Shown: piece after piece, positions 50,403-59,102 of the stretch
Numbering within the stretch: position 1 is the stretch's first letter
How the letters are laid out: every line of letters starts with the position of its first letter
DNA from: Chloroflexi bacterium UBA4730
GTDB lineage: Bacteria > Chloroflexota > Limnocylindria > P2-11E
Reading direction: 5' to 3'
Assembly (NCBI GenBank): GCA_002404155.1
Contig: DHJC01000073.1
Coordinates: 1 to 64,000 of the forward strand
DNA length: 64,000 nucleotides
Made by a program: the position numbers and the translations under genes
The notes under the pieces: model-generated
What the model was told of the DNA's origin: nothing
Databases searched by the model: none
The model's input: the letters and a program-made list of their open reading frames with translations, nothing else

Positions 50403-50442
50403 GCGCGCCTCCCCTCGGGCTTCACTGTCGCCCTTGTGGGGG

Positions 50443-50540
50443 AGCGCCGGAAGGGGCTTTCGGCACCATTGCGCTGGGCAGTTGTCCCGACTGGCCAGAA
50501 CCTTCACCTCGTCGCACGTCGAAAACCCGCCCGATCGCGG
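50443..50540. repeat. Duplicated promoter element, copy 1
   Basis: About 98 bp that match 51132-51229 with only scattered differences, running from AGCGCCGGAAGGGG to the GAAAACC segment. It lies just upstream of the DoxX remnant and contains both regulator boxes. The similarity extends beyond the boxes, so it is a duplicated block and not chance. Confidence 0.9.
50453..50488 (-). promoter_or_regulatory. Paired regulator boxes ahead of doxX remnant, receiver, DosS and DosR
   Basis: GGGGC-TTTC-GGCAC (50453-50466) and TGGGC-AGTT-GTCCC (50475-50488) start 22 bp apart. The nearer is 51 bp from the DoxX GTG. Placement ahead of the regulator's own operon predicts autoregulation, as known for mycobacterial dosR. 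Confidence 0.55.
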
Positions 50541-50655
50541 GACTCGGCACGGCGAATGTCTGGCCCGCGGAAGGCCCTTCGACTAACGGAAGGCCCTCCG
50601 ACCAGTGCGGTGTGCTCGAGCACCGCGCACCCTATTCGGGGGCTTCCGTTTGTAA

Positions 50656-50677
50656 CTCAGGTCTGGGGAGACCTGGG
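50656..50677 (-). terminator. Stem-loop after the cupredoxin gene
   Basis: CAGGTCT (50658-50664) pairs with AGACCTG (50669-50675) around a GGGG loop, with two further pairs outside. It directly follows the cupredoxin stop on the minus strand. No strong U-run is present, so efficiency is uncertain. Confidence 0.45.
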
Positions 50678-51088
50678 CTAGTTGACCGTGAAGGTCAGGT
50701 GCATGCCGGCCGCGTAGTGGCCGACCTCGTTGCACATGATCACGTAATGACCGGCCGGGATGGTGATGGTGAACGTCTTGGACTCGCCGACCTTTACCTC
50801 ACCGGTCTCACCGACGTTTCCGGTCTCGTCCACCTTGCCGGGCTCTTCCACGTCCGGGGCGAGCTTGTTCTCGGCCAGGTCGGTCTGGATGACGACGAGC
50901 TCGTGCTCCATCGTCCCGCTGTTCTTCACCACGAACGTGATCGGACCGGCCGGAAGGCTCGTCTTGTCCAGCGCGATCTTCATCTCGGTGAGCGTCGCGT
51001 TGACCGTACCGCCCTTCGCGGGGGCGGCGCAGCCCATGACGAGGGCCGCAGCGATCGCGAGCATCGCCATGAACTTCAGCTTGCGCAT
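50678..51088 (-). CDS. Cupredoxin (plastocyanin/sulfocyanin-like) lipoprotein
   Basis: A 136-residue blue copper protein. The lipoprotein signal ends at Cys20 (ALVMGC). Type 1 copper ligands are His62 (MEHELVV), Cys119, His124 and Met129 in CNEVGHYAAGM. An acidic loop DVEEPGKVDETGNVGETGEV lies between. It is a probable electron donor on the cell surface, for example to the AniA-type NirK, which needs a cupredoxin or cytochrome donor. ATG 51088 has an AAAAGGAG Shine-Dalgarno nine bases away. It is preceded by copy 2 of the duplicated box element. Confidence 0.9.
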   Translation of the reverse strand: MRKLKFMAMLAIAAALVMGCAAPAKGGTVNATLTEMKIALDKTSLPAGPITFVVKNSGTMEHELVVIQTDLAENKLAPDVEEPGKVDETGNVGETGEVKVGESKTFTITIPAGHYVIMCNEVGHYAAGMHLTFTVN

Positions 51089-51131
51089 ATATCGTGACTC
51101 CTTTTCGGCTTCACACTCGGGCCTGACCGGC

Positions 51132-51229
51132 AGCGTCGGAAGGGGCTTTCGGCACCATTGGGCTGGGCAGTTGTCCCGGCTCGCCGGGACCTTCACCTCT
51201 TCCGAAGGCTGAAAACCGGGCAATCGCCG
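51132..51229. repeat. Duplicated promoter element, copy 2
   Basis: The second copy of the 98-bp block at 50443-50540, here upstream of the cupredoxin gene. It has TCCCGGC-TC-GCCGGGA, a clean inverted repeat that is degraded in copy 1. Confidence 0.9.
51142..51177 (-). promoter_or_regulatory. Paired regulator boxes upstream of the cupredoxin gene
   Basis: GGGGC-TTTC-GGCAC (51142-51155) and TGGGC-AGTT-GTCCC (51164-51177), 22 bp start to start, the nearer 54 bp from the ATG. The boxes are identical to those of copy 1. Confidence 0.55.
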
Positions 51230-51263
51230 GCTGGCTCGCGAGCTGCGCCCTGTCCGTCGGGAC

Positions 51264-51698
51264 CTACCGGCCGAAGAGCGCACGCGCGGGCCAGCCCAGC
51301 CAGAGCTGGGTCACGAGCACAGCGGCGCTGACCGAGAGCGCCGCCACCGGGTTGAACAGCGGCCAGGTCCGATGAAGAGCGCGAGGCCGAGCGTCGAGAC
51401 GACGGCGGACAGGACTGCGAGCGTCCTCCACGCCTCGCTCGGAACGAGCACTCCCCAGAACGAGCAGGCGGCGGCGATGAATCCGATCATCGAGACGGCC
51501 CAGAAGCCGGTGGCCAGCGGTCGCGATCGGACTCGCGAGCGACGGCAGCAGCCAGGAGCGCGCGGCGAGCCACCCAGCCTGATCCGCCGCTGCGACGTAG
51601 CCCAGCTTCCGAGTGACCAGCGCTCCGATGACTCCCACGTGACCGAGCCCATGGATCGAGAGCACGGCCGTGATCCGGTTGAGGTTCTCGGTCGACAC
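51264..51698 (-). pseudogene. Four-helix membrane protein gene with two compensating frameshifts
   Basis: From GTG 51698 the first frame gives STENLNRITAVLSIHGLGHV, then GVIGALVTRKLGYVAAADQA, a start of about 60 residues. Near 51510 the membrane-like sequence moves to another frame (TGFWAVSMIGFIAAACSFWG, LAVLSAVVSTLGLALFIG). Near 51365 it returns to the first (WPLFNPVAALSVSAAVLVTQ). The uninterrupted frame instead has an Arg-rich middle (DDRIHRRRLLVLGSARSERG). An intact gene would encode about 145 residues with four helices of unknown family. Sequencing error is possible. Confidence 0.6.
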
Positions 51699-52010
51699 CG
51701 GAGCGGCCCCCCTGATGGCGTGACAGGCGAAAGTGCCTCAAGCGGCCTGCCGGCCATCGACGAGGTATTCATGACACACCTCCCGTCGCGGCGGAGGCGG
51801 TCGTGTGATGCCATCGCTGACCGTCGTCGATGCCGCTCCCGAGGTTGGCCATTGATGAGATCTCTGGCGTCGACCTCTCTCGCAGGTCCCTTGAGGCTCG
51901 CTCATCCTTGGCGCCACACGCGCTCATCCGGAAGGGCCACCCGTCGTGCGCCAGCGGGACCGACGTCATCTCTTGCGTCGTCGTCCGGCGCACAAGCTGA
52001 TCTCGGCGGG
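51699..52010. other. Gap with no recognisable gene
   Basis: About 310 bp between the four-helix gene and the sensor kinase remnant. Short reading frames are present on both strands but none has a ribosome-binding site or recognisable domain. No regulator box pair was seen. Confidence 0.5.
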
Positions 52011-53032
52011 TCAATGGGGCAGGGGCGCGGTCCGGTCCCAGATCTCGGCGATCGAGGGTCGGTCACGGTCGAGCGATCCAGCGGATCCGTGCTCGTCCAT
52101 CGCGAGAGGAAGTGCGAGCGCGAAAACGCTGCCGGCGCTGGAGCTGGTCTCCAGCCACAGTCGCCCGCCCTGACGTTCGGCGAGCCGTTGGCTGATGTGC
52201 AGGCCCAATCCGGTGCCAGGCACCGAGCGGGTGCTCGATGATCGAAAGAACGGCGTGAAGAGCCGGCCGCGCTCATCTGCGCGAACACCGACACCGTGGT
52301 CCGCGACCCGGACCTGCGCCTCAGCGCCGAGCATCGTGAGCGAGACCTCGATCGGCGCCTCCGCTGGGCTGTATTTGCGCGCGTTGCCCAGCAGGTTGTC
52401 GAGGATCTCTGCGGTCCGATCGAGGTCGCCACGTACCGGCACCGGGCCCTCCGGACAGTGGAAGGTGATCCGTCGCGTCGCACCGTCCTCGTGCCGGGCG
52501 ATCGCGTCCGCGATCGCGGGCGCGAGATCGAAGGCCACGACCGTGAGGCTGAGGCCGTTCACGGCGAGGGCTGCTGCGTCCAGCAGCGCGCTGAGCAGCT
52601 TCGCCATCCGGTCGACCTGCGCGATCGCGAGGTCGAACGTGTCGCGCTCGCGCTCCGGATCCTTCCCGATCTGCCGCCGCCCGAGCTGCAGCTGGCCGCG
52701 GATGACGGTGAGCGGCTGGCGCAGCTCATGGACGATCGTGGCGAAGAGGTCGGTCTCCGGCCACGCAGCCGCGGGCGGCAAGCCGTCCTTCGGGAAGACG
52801 CTGATACCCGCCGCGGGCGCGGCCGGTCCCTCCACCGCGCTATTCACCGTCGCAAGGAGCTCCTCGACCACGTACGGCTTGGTCGCGAACCCGGCAGCGC
52901 GGCTGAAATCGCCCGCCCGCGCTTCGGCGAGCGCAGCGCTGTCCGCGCTGAAGATCACGACCGGGAGGGTCGGACCTCCGGATGAATGGGTTCAGCGTCA
53001 TCCTCGACCACGAGTACGTTCTGCGGATCCAT
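52011..53032 (-). pseudogene. Receiver-histidine kinase with deletion in the receiver domain
   Basis: ATG 53032 starts a receiver (MDPQNVLVVEDDAEPI) that stops after about 24 codons. Downstream, in another frame, the end of a receiver (LPVVIFSADSAALAEARA, then AGFATKPYVVEELLATVNSA) leads into a normal kinase. The kinase has the H-box FATIVHELRQPLTVIRGQLQ and ATPase blocks NARKYSPAEAPIEV, RVADHGVGVRADERG and GTGLGLHISQRLAERQGG. Some 60-70 receiver residues with the phospho-acceptor Asp are missing. A GTG at 52958 could still yield a 315-residue kinase. Its promoter boxes lie at 53159-53194. Confidence 0.7.
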
Positions 53033-53158
53033 CGGTTCCTCCGCCAGCTGAGCCGTTCCGTGACCGCCTCCGCTGGTTGATCGGACTTTTCTGGAGGCGC
53101 GCCGTCCGGCAGGTCCCTCGGGCTGGAACATCCTCGCGTGCGTCCGAGCTCGCGACGA

Positions 53159-53194
53159 GGGCCGGTGGTCCCGTTCCGATGGGCCGAAGGTCGG
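53159..53194 (-). promoter_or_regulatory. Paired regulator boxes upstream of the sensor kinase remnant
   Basis: GGGCC-GGTG-GTCCC (53159-53172) and GGGCC-GAAG-GTCGG (53181-53194) start 22 bp apart. They are 127 bp from the kinase ATG, further than at other sites. They also lie right behind the P-type ATPase stop. Confidence 0.55.
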
Positions 53195-53198
53195 CCGC

Positions 53199-55595
53199 CT
53201 ACGCCGGGCTCATGATCCGGTGCTTCACCAGCTCCACGATGCCCAGATACGTAGCGACGACGGCGACGATGAACACGTAGTACGCCGGTGGAAGGGGCAC
53301 GAAGCCGAGCGCCGTCGCGAACGGGCTGTACGGCAGGACCAGCCCGACGGCCACCGCCGCGAGCACCGCCAGGAACAACGGGCGGCTCGGACGGTTGCGC
53401 AGCGGATCGGCCGCGGTCCGGATCACGAGCAGCACGAGGGTCTGGGTCGCGAGCGACTCGATGAACCAGCCGGTCTGGAAGGCCGCGGCCCCGAAGCCGA
53501 ACACGAAGATGAGCGCGCCGAACGTGAGCAGGTCATAGGCCGAGCTCACCGGCCCCAGGACCAGCATGAACTTCCACACGAGCTTGATGTCCCAGCGGCG
53601 CGGCTTGCGGGTGAAGCTCGGATCGACGTTGTCAGTCGGGATGGCCATCTGCGACACGTCGTATAGGAAGTCGTTGACCAGGATCTGGCGGGGCATCATC
53701 GGGAGGAACGGCAGGAACAGCGACGCCGCGGCCATGCTGAGGACATTCCCGAAGCTCGAGCTGGTGCCCATGAGCAGGTACTTCACGACGTTCCCGAACG
53801 ATCGGCGGCCGGCGACGATCCCCGTGTGGAGCACGGCGAGGGACCGGCTGCGAAGGATGACGTCGGCCGCGTCCTTCGCAACGTCGACGCCGGCAATGAC
53901 CGAGATGCCGATGTCCGCCGAGTGGAGCGACGGCGCGTCGTTCACGCCGTCGCCGAGGAAGCCGACGACGTGCCCCCGGCGCTTCAGCGCGCGGATGACG
54001 CGCTCCTTCTGATCCGGTGTCACGCGGGCGAAGGCCCTGGTCGCCTCGGCGACCAGCGGCAGCCGCGCGTCGTCGATGCGATCAAGGTCGCTGCCCACGA
54101 CGATCGGACCCGGATCCATGCCGATGCGCTCGCACACATGCCGTGTGACGAGCTCGTTGTCGCCGGAGAGGATCTTGAGCTCGACGCCGTCGTCCCGCAG
54201 CGCGCGCACGACGTCGCCCACGCCCTCCAGCGGTGGATCGGCGAACGCCAGGAAGCCCGCGAGCGCCAGGCCGTGCTCGTCCTCGGGACCGTAGGCCGCC
54301 TGCTCGGAGATCTCCCGCGAGCCGACCGCGAGGACGCGGAAGCCGTCCGCAGAGAGCGCGCGATACGTGGCCATCGCCCCCTCCCGCGCGTCCGTGTCGA
54401 TGACGCAGGTGTCGAGGACGCCCTCCGGGGCGCCCTTGGTGACCAGCAGCCGCCGCCGGTCGCATGCCACGACGACCGAGGTCCGGCGCCGGGTGAAGTC
54501 GAACGGGACCTCGTCGATCTTCCGCGACCGTGCCGGGTCGGGGCGCTCGCGCGCGAGGATCGCCGCGTCCAACGGGCTCGCGATCCCGGTCTCGTACGCG
54601 CTGTTCAGCGCCCCGAGCCGGAGCGGCTCGTCGCATGCGACACCGGCCGCATCGACGGCGCGTTCGAGCGCGAGGGCGCCGCTCGTGAGGGTGTTCGTCT
54701 TGTCGCTGCAGAGCACGTCGATGCTGCCGAGGTCCTGGATCGACGCGAGACGCTTCACGATGACGCCCTCGCGCGACATGCGAACCGCCCCCTGCGCGAG
54801 CGTGACCGTCATGATCATCGGCAGGTATTCGGGCGTGAGGCCCATCGCGAGCGCGATCGCGAACAGCAGTGTCTCGAGCGGATCGCGATGCAGCGCGATG
54901 TTCACCAGCAGCACGAAGAGGACGAAGAAGAAGACGGTCCGCATGATGAGGACGCCGAAGGCGCGGGTGCCGCGCTCGAACTCGGTCTCGGGCGGCCGCT
55001 GCGTCAGCGACGCCGCGATCCGGCCGAACGCCGTGGCGCCGCCCGTGCGGACGACCTCGGCCACCGCGAATCCGGCCACCACGGACGTCCCGGCATAGGC
55101 GGCGTCGCCGACCGCCTTCTCGGCCGGCACGGATTCGCCGGTGAGGACGGCCTCCTGGACGTGCAGCTCGCGCTCCTCCCGGAGCTCGGCGTCGGCGGGG
55201 ACGAGGTCGCCGGCGGACAGCCGGATCAGGTCGCCGATGACCAGCTCGCGATGCGGGATCTCGACCCACGCGCCGTCCCGCTGCACGTGGGCGAGCGGAG
55301 CGACGAGGGCCCGTAGGGCGGAGGCGGCTCTCTGCGAGCGATAGGTTTGGACGAACGACAGGGCGGTGCCCATCGCGACCATCGCGACGATTACCGTCGC
55401 GTTCACGACCTCGCCGACCGCCGCCGACACCGCGCTCGCGAGGACCAGGATCACGATCAGGGGGTTCGTCACGAGCGTCGCGAGCTCGCGCGCCGCGCTG
55501 AAGCGCTCGCGACGAGCGATCTCGTTCGGACCGTCGCGGGCGAGCCGCCGCCGCGCCGCGTCGGACGAGAGCCCGGACACCGGCGCGTCCGTCAC
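53199..55595 (-). CDS. P-type cation ATPase (MgtA/CtpF-like) with altered DKTGT motif
   Basis: A 798-residue P2/P3-like ATPase. The N-terminal domain (SSDAARRRLARDGPNEIA) is followed by about ten helices. The actuator motif is LTGESVPAEK, and the ATP-binding loop has VTKGAPEGVL and the hinge VGFLGDGVNDAPSLHSADIGISV. The helix-4 motif is GLTPEYLPMI, as in MgtA-type Mg2+ ATPases. The phosphorylation motif reads CSDKTNTLTSG, with Asn in place of the nearly invariant Gly of DKTGT. GTG 55595 starts 1 bp after ackA. It is the last gene of the usp operon. Confidence 0.92.
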   Translation of the reverse strand: MTDAPVSGLSSDAARRRLARDGPNEIARRERFSAARELATLVTNPLIVILVLASAVSAAVGEVVNATVIVAMVAMGTALSFVQTYRSQRAASALRALVAPLAHVQRDGAWVEIPHRELVIGDLIRLSAGDLVPADAELREERELHVQEAVLTGESVPAEKAVGDAAYAGTSVVAGFAVAEVVRTGGATAFGRIAASLTQRPPETEFERGTRAFGVLIMRTVFFFVLFVLLVNIALHRDPLETLLFAIALAMGLTPEYLPMIMTVTLAQGAVRMSREGVIVKRLASIQDLGSIDVLCSDKTNTLTSGALALERAVDAAGVACDEPLRLGALNSAYETGIASPLDAAILARERPDPARSRKIDEVPFDFTRRRTSVVVACDRRRLLVTKGAPEGVLDTCVIDTDAREGAMATYRALSADGFRVLAVGSREISEQAAYGPEDEHGLALAGFLAFADPPLEGVGDVVRALRDDGVELKILSGDNELVTRHVCERIGMDPGPIVVGSDLDRIDDARLPLVAEATRAFARVTPDQKERVIRALKRRGHVVGFLGDGVNDAPSLHSADIGISVIAGVDVAKDAADVILRSRSLAVLHTGIVAGRRSFGNVVKYLLMGTSSSFGNVLSMAAASLFLPFLPMMPRQILVNDFLYDVSQMAIPTDNVDPSFTRKPRRWDIKLVWKFMLVLGPVSSAYDLLTFGALIFVFGFGAAAFQTGWFIESLATQTLVLLVIRTAADPLRNRPSRPLFLAVLAAVAVGLVLPYSPFATALGFVPLPPAYYVFIVAVVATYLGIVELVKHRIMSPA

Positions 55596-55596
55596 G

Positions 55597-56730
55597 CTAG
55601 CCGCCGCTAGATGCGGCGCGGAGGAGCGCGCGGACCTCGCCCGCGACGACAAGATCCTCGCGCGCCTCGATCCGCAGCACGGCGGGACCGCCACCCCGGC
55701 GACCGTCGAGCACCGCATCGATCGCCACGTCGCGCGCTTCGACACGGGCGATCCCCAGCGTCGCGAGCCGCGCGCACACGGACGCGCGTACGGCCGCCGA
55801 ACCCTCGCCGATCCCGCCGGTGAACACGACCGCGTCGAGGCGCGGCAGCGCCGTCGTCGCGGCCGCGATGCCGGCGGCCACCCGGCGCACGAACAGCTCG
55901 AGCGCCAGGCGCGCGCGCTCATCACCCTGCCCGGATCGCTCCAGCACGTCGCGCATGTCAGCGGTACCGGCGACGCCGAGCAGTCCGGAGCCGCGCTCCA
56001 GCACGTGCTCGAGGTCGGCCGCGGAGATGCCGTGACGCTGTTGGACGGCGAGCAGGATCCCCGGGTCCACCGATCCGGAGCGCGTCGCCATCATCAGCCC
56101 TTCGAGCGGCGTCATCCCCATCGACGTGTCGGCCGAGCTCCCGCGCCATACGGCGGTGACCGAGCAGCCGCTGCCGAGGTGCGCGACGACCACGCCAAGA
56201 TCTGCGGCGCGCCGCCGGAGCAGCTCCGCCGCGCGGCGCACGGCCCACTGGACGGAGAGTCCATGAAAGCCGAAGCGCCGCACGCCCCAGTCCTCGTACC
56301 AGCTCCAGGGAAGCGGATAGCGCCATGCGGCAGGCGGCAGCGCGGCGTGGAATGCGGTGTCGAACGAGGCGACATGCGGGACGATCGGAAAGCGGGCCCG
56401 CGCCGCGGCGATCACGGCTTCGGCGAGCGCGTTGTGCAGCGGGGCAAGGGACCGCACTGCCGCGAGCCGGCCGAGCATCTCGTCGCTCACCCGCGCCGGC
56501 GCGGTGAACGCGGTGCCGCCGTGGACGACGCGATGTCCGACGGCCCCGATGGCGCGGGCATCCACCGCCGCGGCGGCGAGCACGGCGTCGAGGGCCGCGG
56601 CCGCGCCGGACGGCTCGCCGTCCCACGGCATCGTGGCGGCCGCGGGGGTGCGTTCGCCGGCGTCGATGACGCTCGCCTTGAGCGAGCTCGAGCCCGCGTT
56701 GAGGACGAGGACCGCGGGCTCGCCGATCAC
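55597..56730 (-). CDS. ackA: Acetate kinase
   Basis: Interconverts acetyl phosphate plus ADP with acetate plus ATP. The 377-residue protein opens with AVLVLNAGSSSLKAS and has GHRVVHGG, SFDTAFH, the FGFHGLS(V)QWA segment, VVAHLGSGCSVTA and VVFTGGIGEGSAAVR, all acetate/propionate kinase signatures. It is slightly shorter than the usual 400. GTG 56730 overlaps the phosphoketolase stop (GTGA). With phosphoketolase it forms a complete route from sugar phosphate to acetate and ATP. Confidence 0.94.
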   Translation of the reverse strand: MIGEPAVLVLNAGSSSLKASVIDAGERTPAAATMPWDGEPSGAAAALDAVLAAAAVDARAIGAVGHRVVHGGTAFTAPARVSDEMLGRLAAVRSLAPLHNALAEAVIAAARARFPIVPHVASFDTAFHAALPPAAWRYPLPWSWYEDWGVRRFGFHGLSVQWAVRRAAELLRRRAADLGVVVAHLGSGCSVTAVWRGSSADTSMGMTPLEGLMMATRSGSVDPGILLAVQQRHGISAADLEHVLERGSGLLGVAGTADMRDVLERSGQGDERARLALELFVRRVAAGIAAATTALPRLDAVVFTGGIGEGSAAVRASVCARLATLGIARVEARDVAIDAVLDGRRGGGPAVLRIEAREDLVVAGEVRALLRAASSGG

Positions 56731-59102
56731 CGCTCGGACCAGCGCCACCCCGAGATCTCGAGGGGGTCGTCGCCCTCGCGAGTGATGTACGCGCGGTGCT
56801 CCGCTAGACGCAGCTCGTAGTCCCGGATCCGCGCGTCGCCGTCGGCGCCCGGGAGCACGGCCCGGCGGATCGCCTCGATCGCCAGCTGGTATCGGCTCAT
56901 GCCATTCCGGACGAGCATGTCGAAGGGCGTGGTGGTCGTTCCTTCCTCGATGTACCCCTTGACGTGGAATCGCTCGGGAGCCGGACGGTCGTACACGAGC
57001 TGATGGACCGCCGAGGGGTAGCCGTGAAAGGCGAACACGACGGGGCGGTCCGCGGTGAACAGGTCGGCGAACGCGGAGTCGGAGAGACCGTGCGGATGAT
57101 GCTTCCGCGAGCCCAGGACCATGAGGTCGGTCACGTTGACCACGCGCACGCGCAGGCCGGGTAGATCGCGCCGCAACAGCTCCGCCGCCGCGAGCGTTTC
57201 GCGGGTCGGGACGTTCCCCGCCGCGGCGAGGACCAGGTCCGGCTCCTGGCCGCCGTCGATGGAGGCCCACCGCCACACGGACGCACCCGCCGCGCAGTGG
57301 GCGACCGCCTCGTCCATCGAGAGCCACTGCGGCATCGGCTGCTTCGTGGCCACGATGAGGTTGATGTAGTCGGTGGACCGCAGGCAGTGGTCGACCGTCG
57401 AGACGAGGGTGTTGGCGTCCGGCGGCAGATAGATCCGGAGAATGGAGCCCTTCTTGTTCAGCAGGCTGTTGATGAACCCCGGCCCCTGGTGCGAGTAGCC
57501 GTTGTGGTCCTGCCGCCAGCCCTCACTCGTCAGCAGGAACGTGAGGGACGAAAGCGGCGCACGCCACGGCTGCTCGCGGTGGACCTTCAGATACTTCGCG
57601 TACTGGCCGACCATCGAGTCGACGATGAGCACGAAGGCCTCGTAGCAGGGGAAGATACCGTGCCGCCCGGTCTTGAGGTATCCCTCGAGGAACCCCTCGC
57701 ACAGGTGCTCCGACAGGACCTCGACCACCCGGCCGGAGGGTGCGAGGTGCTCGTCGTTCGGCCCGGTCGGCCAGACGTACGCGCGATTGGTGACGTCGAG
57801 CACCGCGCCGAGCTTGTTGGAGACCAGCTCATCGGGACACACGATCCGGAAGTCGCGGCGCCGGTCACTGCGCCGCATGACCTCCGCGAGATACAGGCCG
57901 ACCTGCTCGAGCGCGCTGTCGTCCACTGCGCCGCGCGATGGAACGGCGACCGCGGCGATCGCCGGGTCGGGGAGGTCGAGCGGCCGGCGGCGGGACCCGC
58001 CGTTCGCGCGCGCGTTCATCCCCATGCGCTTGGACCCGCGAGGGACGAACGCGCGGATGTCCGCCGCCGGACGGCCGTCGGCGTCGAACAGCTCCTCGGG
58101 ACGGTACGAGCGCAGCCACGACTCGACGATCGCGCGGTGCCCGGGATCGGTCCGCGCTCTCTCGGCGGGCACCTGGTGGGAGCGGAAGCTGCCCTCGACC
58201 GGAAGACCGTCGACGGACCGCGGACCGGTCCAGCCCTTGGGCGTACGCAGGACGAGCATCGGCCAGCGCGGCGACGTGGTCAGGACACCGGAGCGGGCGC
58301 GGCGCTGGATGTCGGCGATCTCGTCCATCGCCGCGTCGAACGTCGTCGCGAGCGCTGTGTCGATGCGGTCGTCGGAGCCGGCGATGATGCGCGGTCCCCA
58401 GCCGTATCCGGTGAAGAGCTCGGTCAGCTCGTCGTCGCTCATCGTGCCGAACACCGTCGGCTGGCTGATCTTGTAGCCGTTCAGATGGAGGATCGGGAAG
58501 ACCGCGCCGCTCGTCGCGGGGTCGAGGAACTTCGTCGCGTGCCATGCCGCAGCCGTGGGGCCGGTCTCGGCCTCGCCATCGCCGACGATGCACGCGACGA
58601 GCAGGTCCGGATCATCGAACGCCGCACCGAACGCCGTCGCGAGCGCGTACCCGAGCTCCCCGCCCTCGTGGATCGTCCCCGGAAGAGCAGGCGTGAGGTG
58701 GCTGGCGAGCCCGCCGGGCCACGAGAATGCCCGCACCAACCGCTCGAGGCCCTGCGCCCCATGGGTCAGCTCCGGGTAGATCTGGGCGAGCGAGCCCTCG
58801 AGGTAGAGGTTGGCCAGGTTCGCCGCAGCGCCGTGGCCCGGTCCGGTGACCAAGAGGATGTCGCACTCGCGCTCGGTGATGACGCGATCGAGGTGGGCGT
58901 ACACGAGGTTGATGCCGGGCGCGGTGCCCCAGTGCCCGAGGAGTCGGGGTTTGATGTGCTCGGGCCGCAGCGGCTCGCGCAGCAGCACGTTCGCGCGCAA
59001 GTAGATCTGCGCCACGGTCAGGTAGTTCGCGGCGCGGCGGTAGCGCCGGAGCGCGTCGAGCCCGGCGCGGGGCTCGACGATCGCGATGTCCGCGCGGGTC
59101 AC
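56727..59102 (-). CDS. xfp: Phosphoketolase (xylulose 5-phosphate/fructose 6-phosphate)
   Basis: A 791-residue thiamine-diphosphate enzyme that splits xylulose 5-phosphate or fructose 6-phosphate with phosphate to give acetyl phosphate. Typical motifs are GHWGTAPGINLVYAHLDR, GPGHGAAANLANLYLEGS, IVGDGEAETGPTAAAWHATK (ThDP site), ILHLNGYKISQPT and SEGWRQDHNGYSHQGPGF. Length is normal. GTG 59102 overlaps the PPOX stop (GTGA). It makes acetyl phosphate for the next gene, ackA, independent of respiration. Confidence 0.95.
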   Translation of the reverse strand: MTRADIAIVEPRAGLDALRRYRRAANYLTVAQIYLRANVLLREPLRPEHIKPRLLGHWGTAPGINLVYAHLDRVITERECDILLVTGPGHGAAANLANLYLEGSLAQIYPELTHGAQGLERLVRAFSWPGGLASHLTPALPGTIHEGGELGYALATAFGAAFDDPDLLVACIVGDGEAETGPTAAAWHATKFLDPATSGAVFPILHLNGYKISQPTVFGTMSDDELTELFTGYGWGPRIIAGSDDRIDTALATTFDAAMDEIADIQRRARSGVLTTSPRWPMLVLRTPKGWTGPRSVDGLPVEGSFRSHQVPAERARTDPGHRAIVESWLRSYRPEELFDADGRPAADIRAFVPRGSKRMGMNARANGGSRRRPLDLPDPAIAAVAVPSRGAVDDSALEQVGLYLAEVMRRSDRRRDFRIVCPDELVSNKLGAVLDVTNRAYVWPTGPNDEHLAPSGRVVEVLSEHLCEGFLEGYLKTGRHGIFPCYEAFVLIVDSMVGQYAKYLKVHREQPWRAPLSSLTFLLTSEGWRQDHNGYSHQGPGFINSLLNKKGSILRIYLPPDANTLVSTVDHCLRSTDYINLIVATKQPMPQWLSMDEAVAHCAAGASVWRWASIDGGQEPDLVLAAAGNVPTRETLAAAELLRRDLPGLRVRVVNVTDLMVLGSRKHHPHGLSDSAFADLFTADRPVVFAFHGYPSAVHQLVYDRPAPERFHVKGYIEEGTTTTPFDMLVRNGMSRYQLAIEAIRRAVLPGADGDARIRDYELRLAEHRAYITREGDDPLEISGWRWSER

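Noticed and set aside
51769..52014. Reading frame of 81 codons in the gap before the kinase remnant
   Set aside because: No recognisable motif or ribosome-binding site, and it overlaps the end of the kinase gene.
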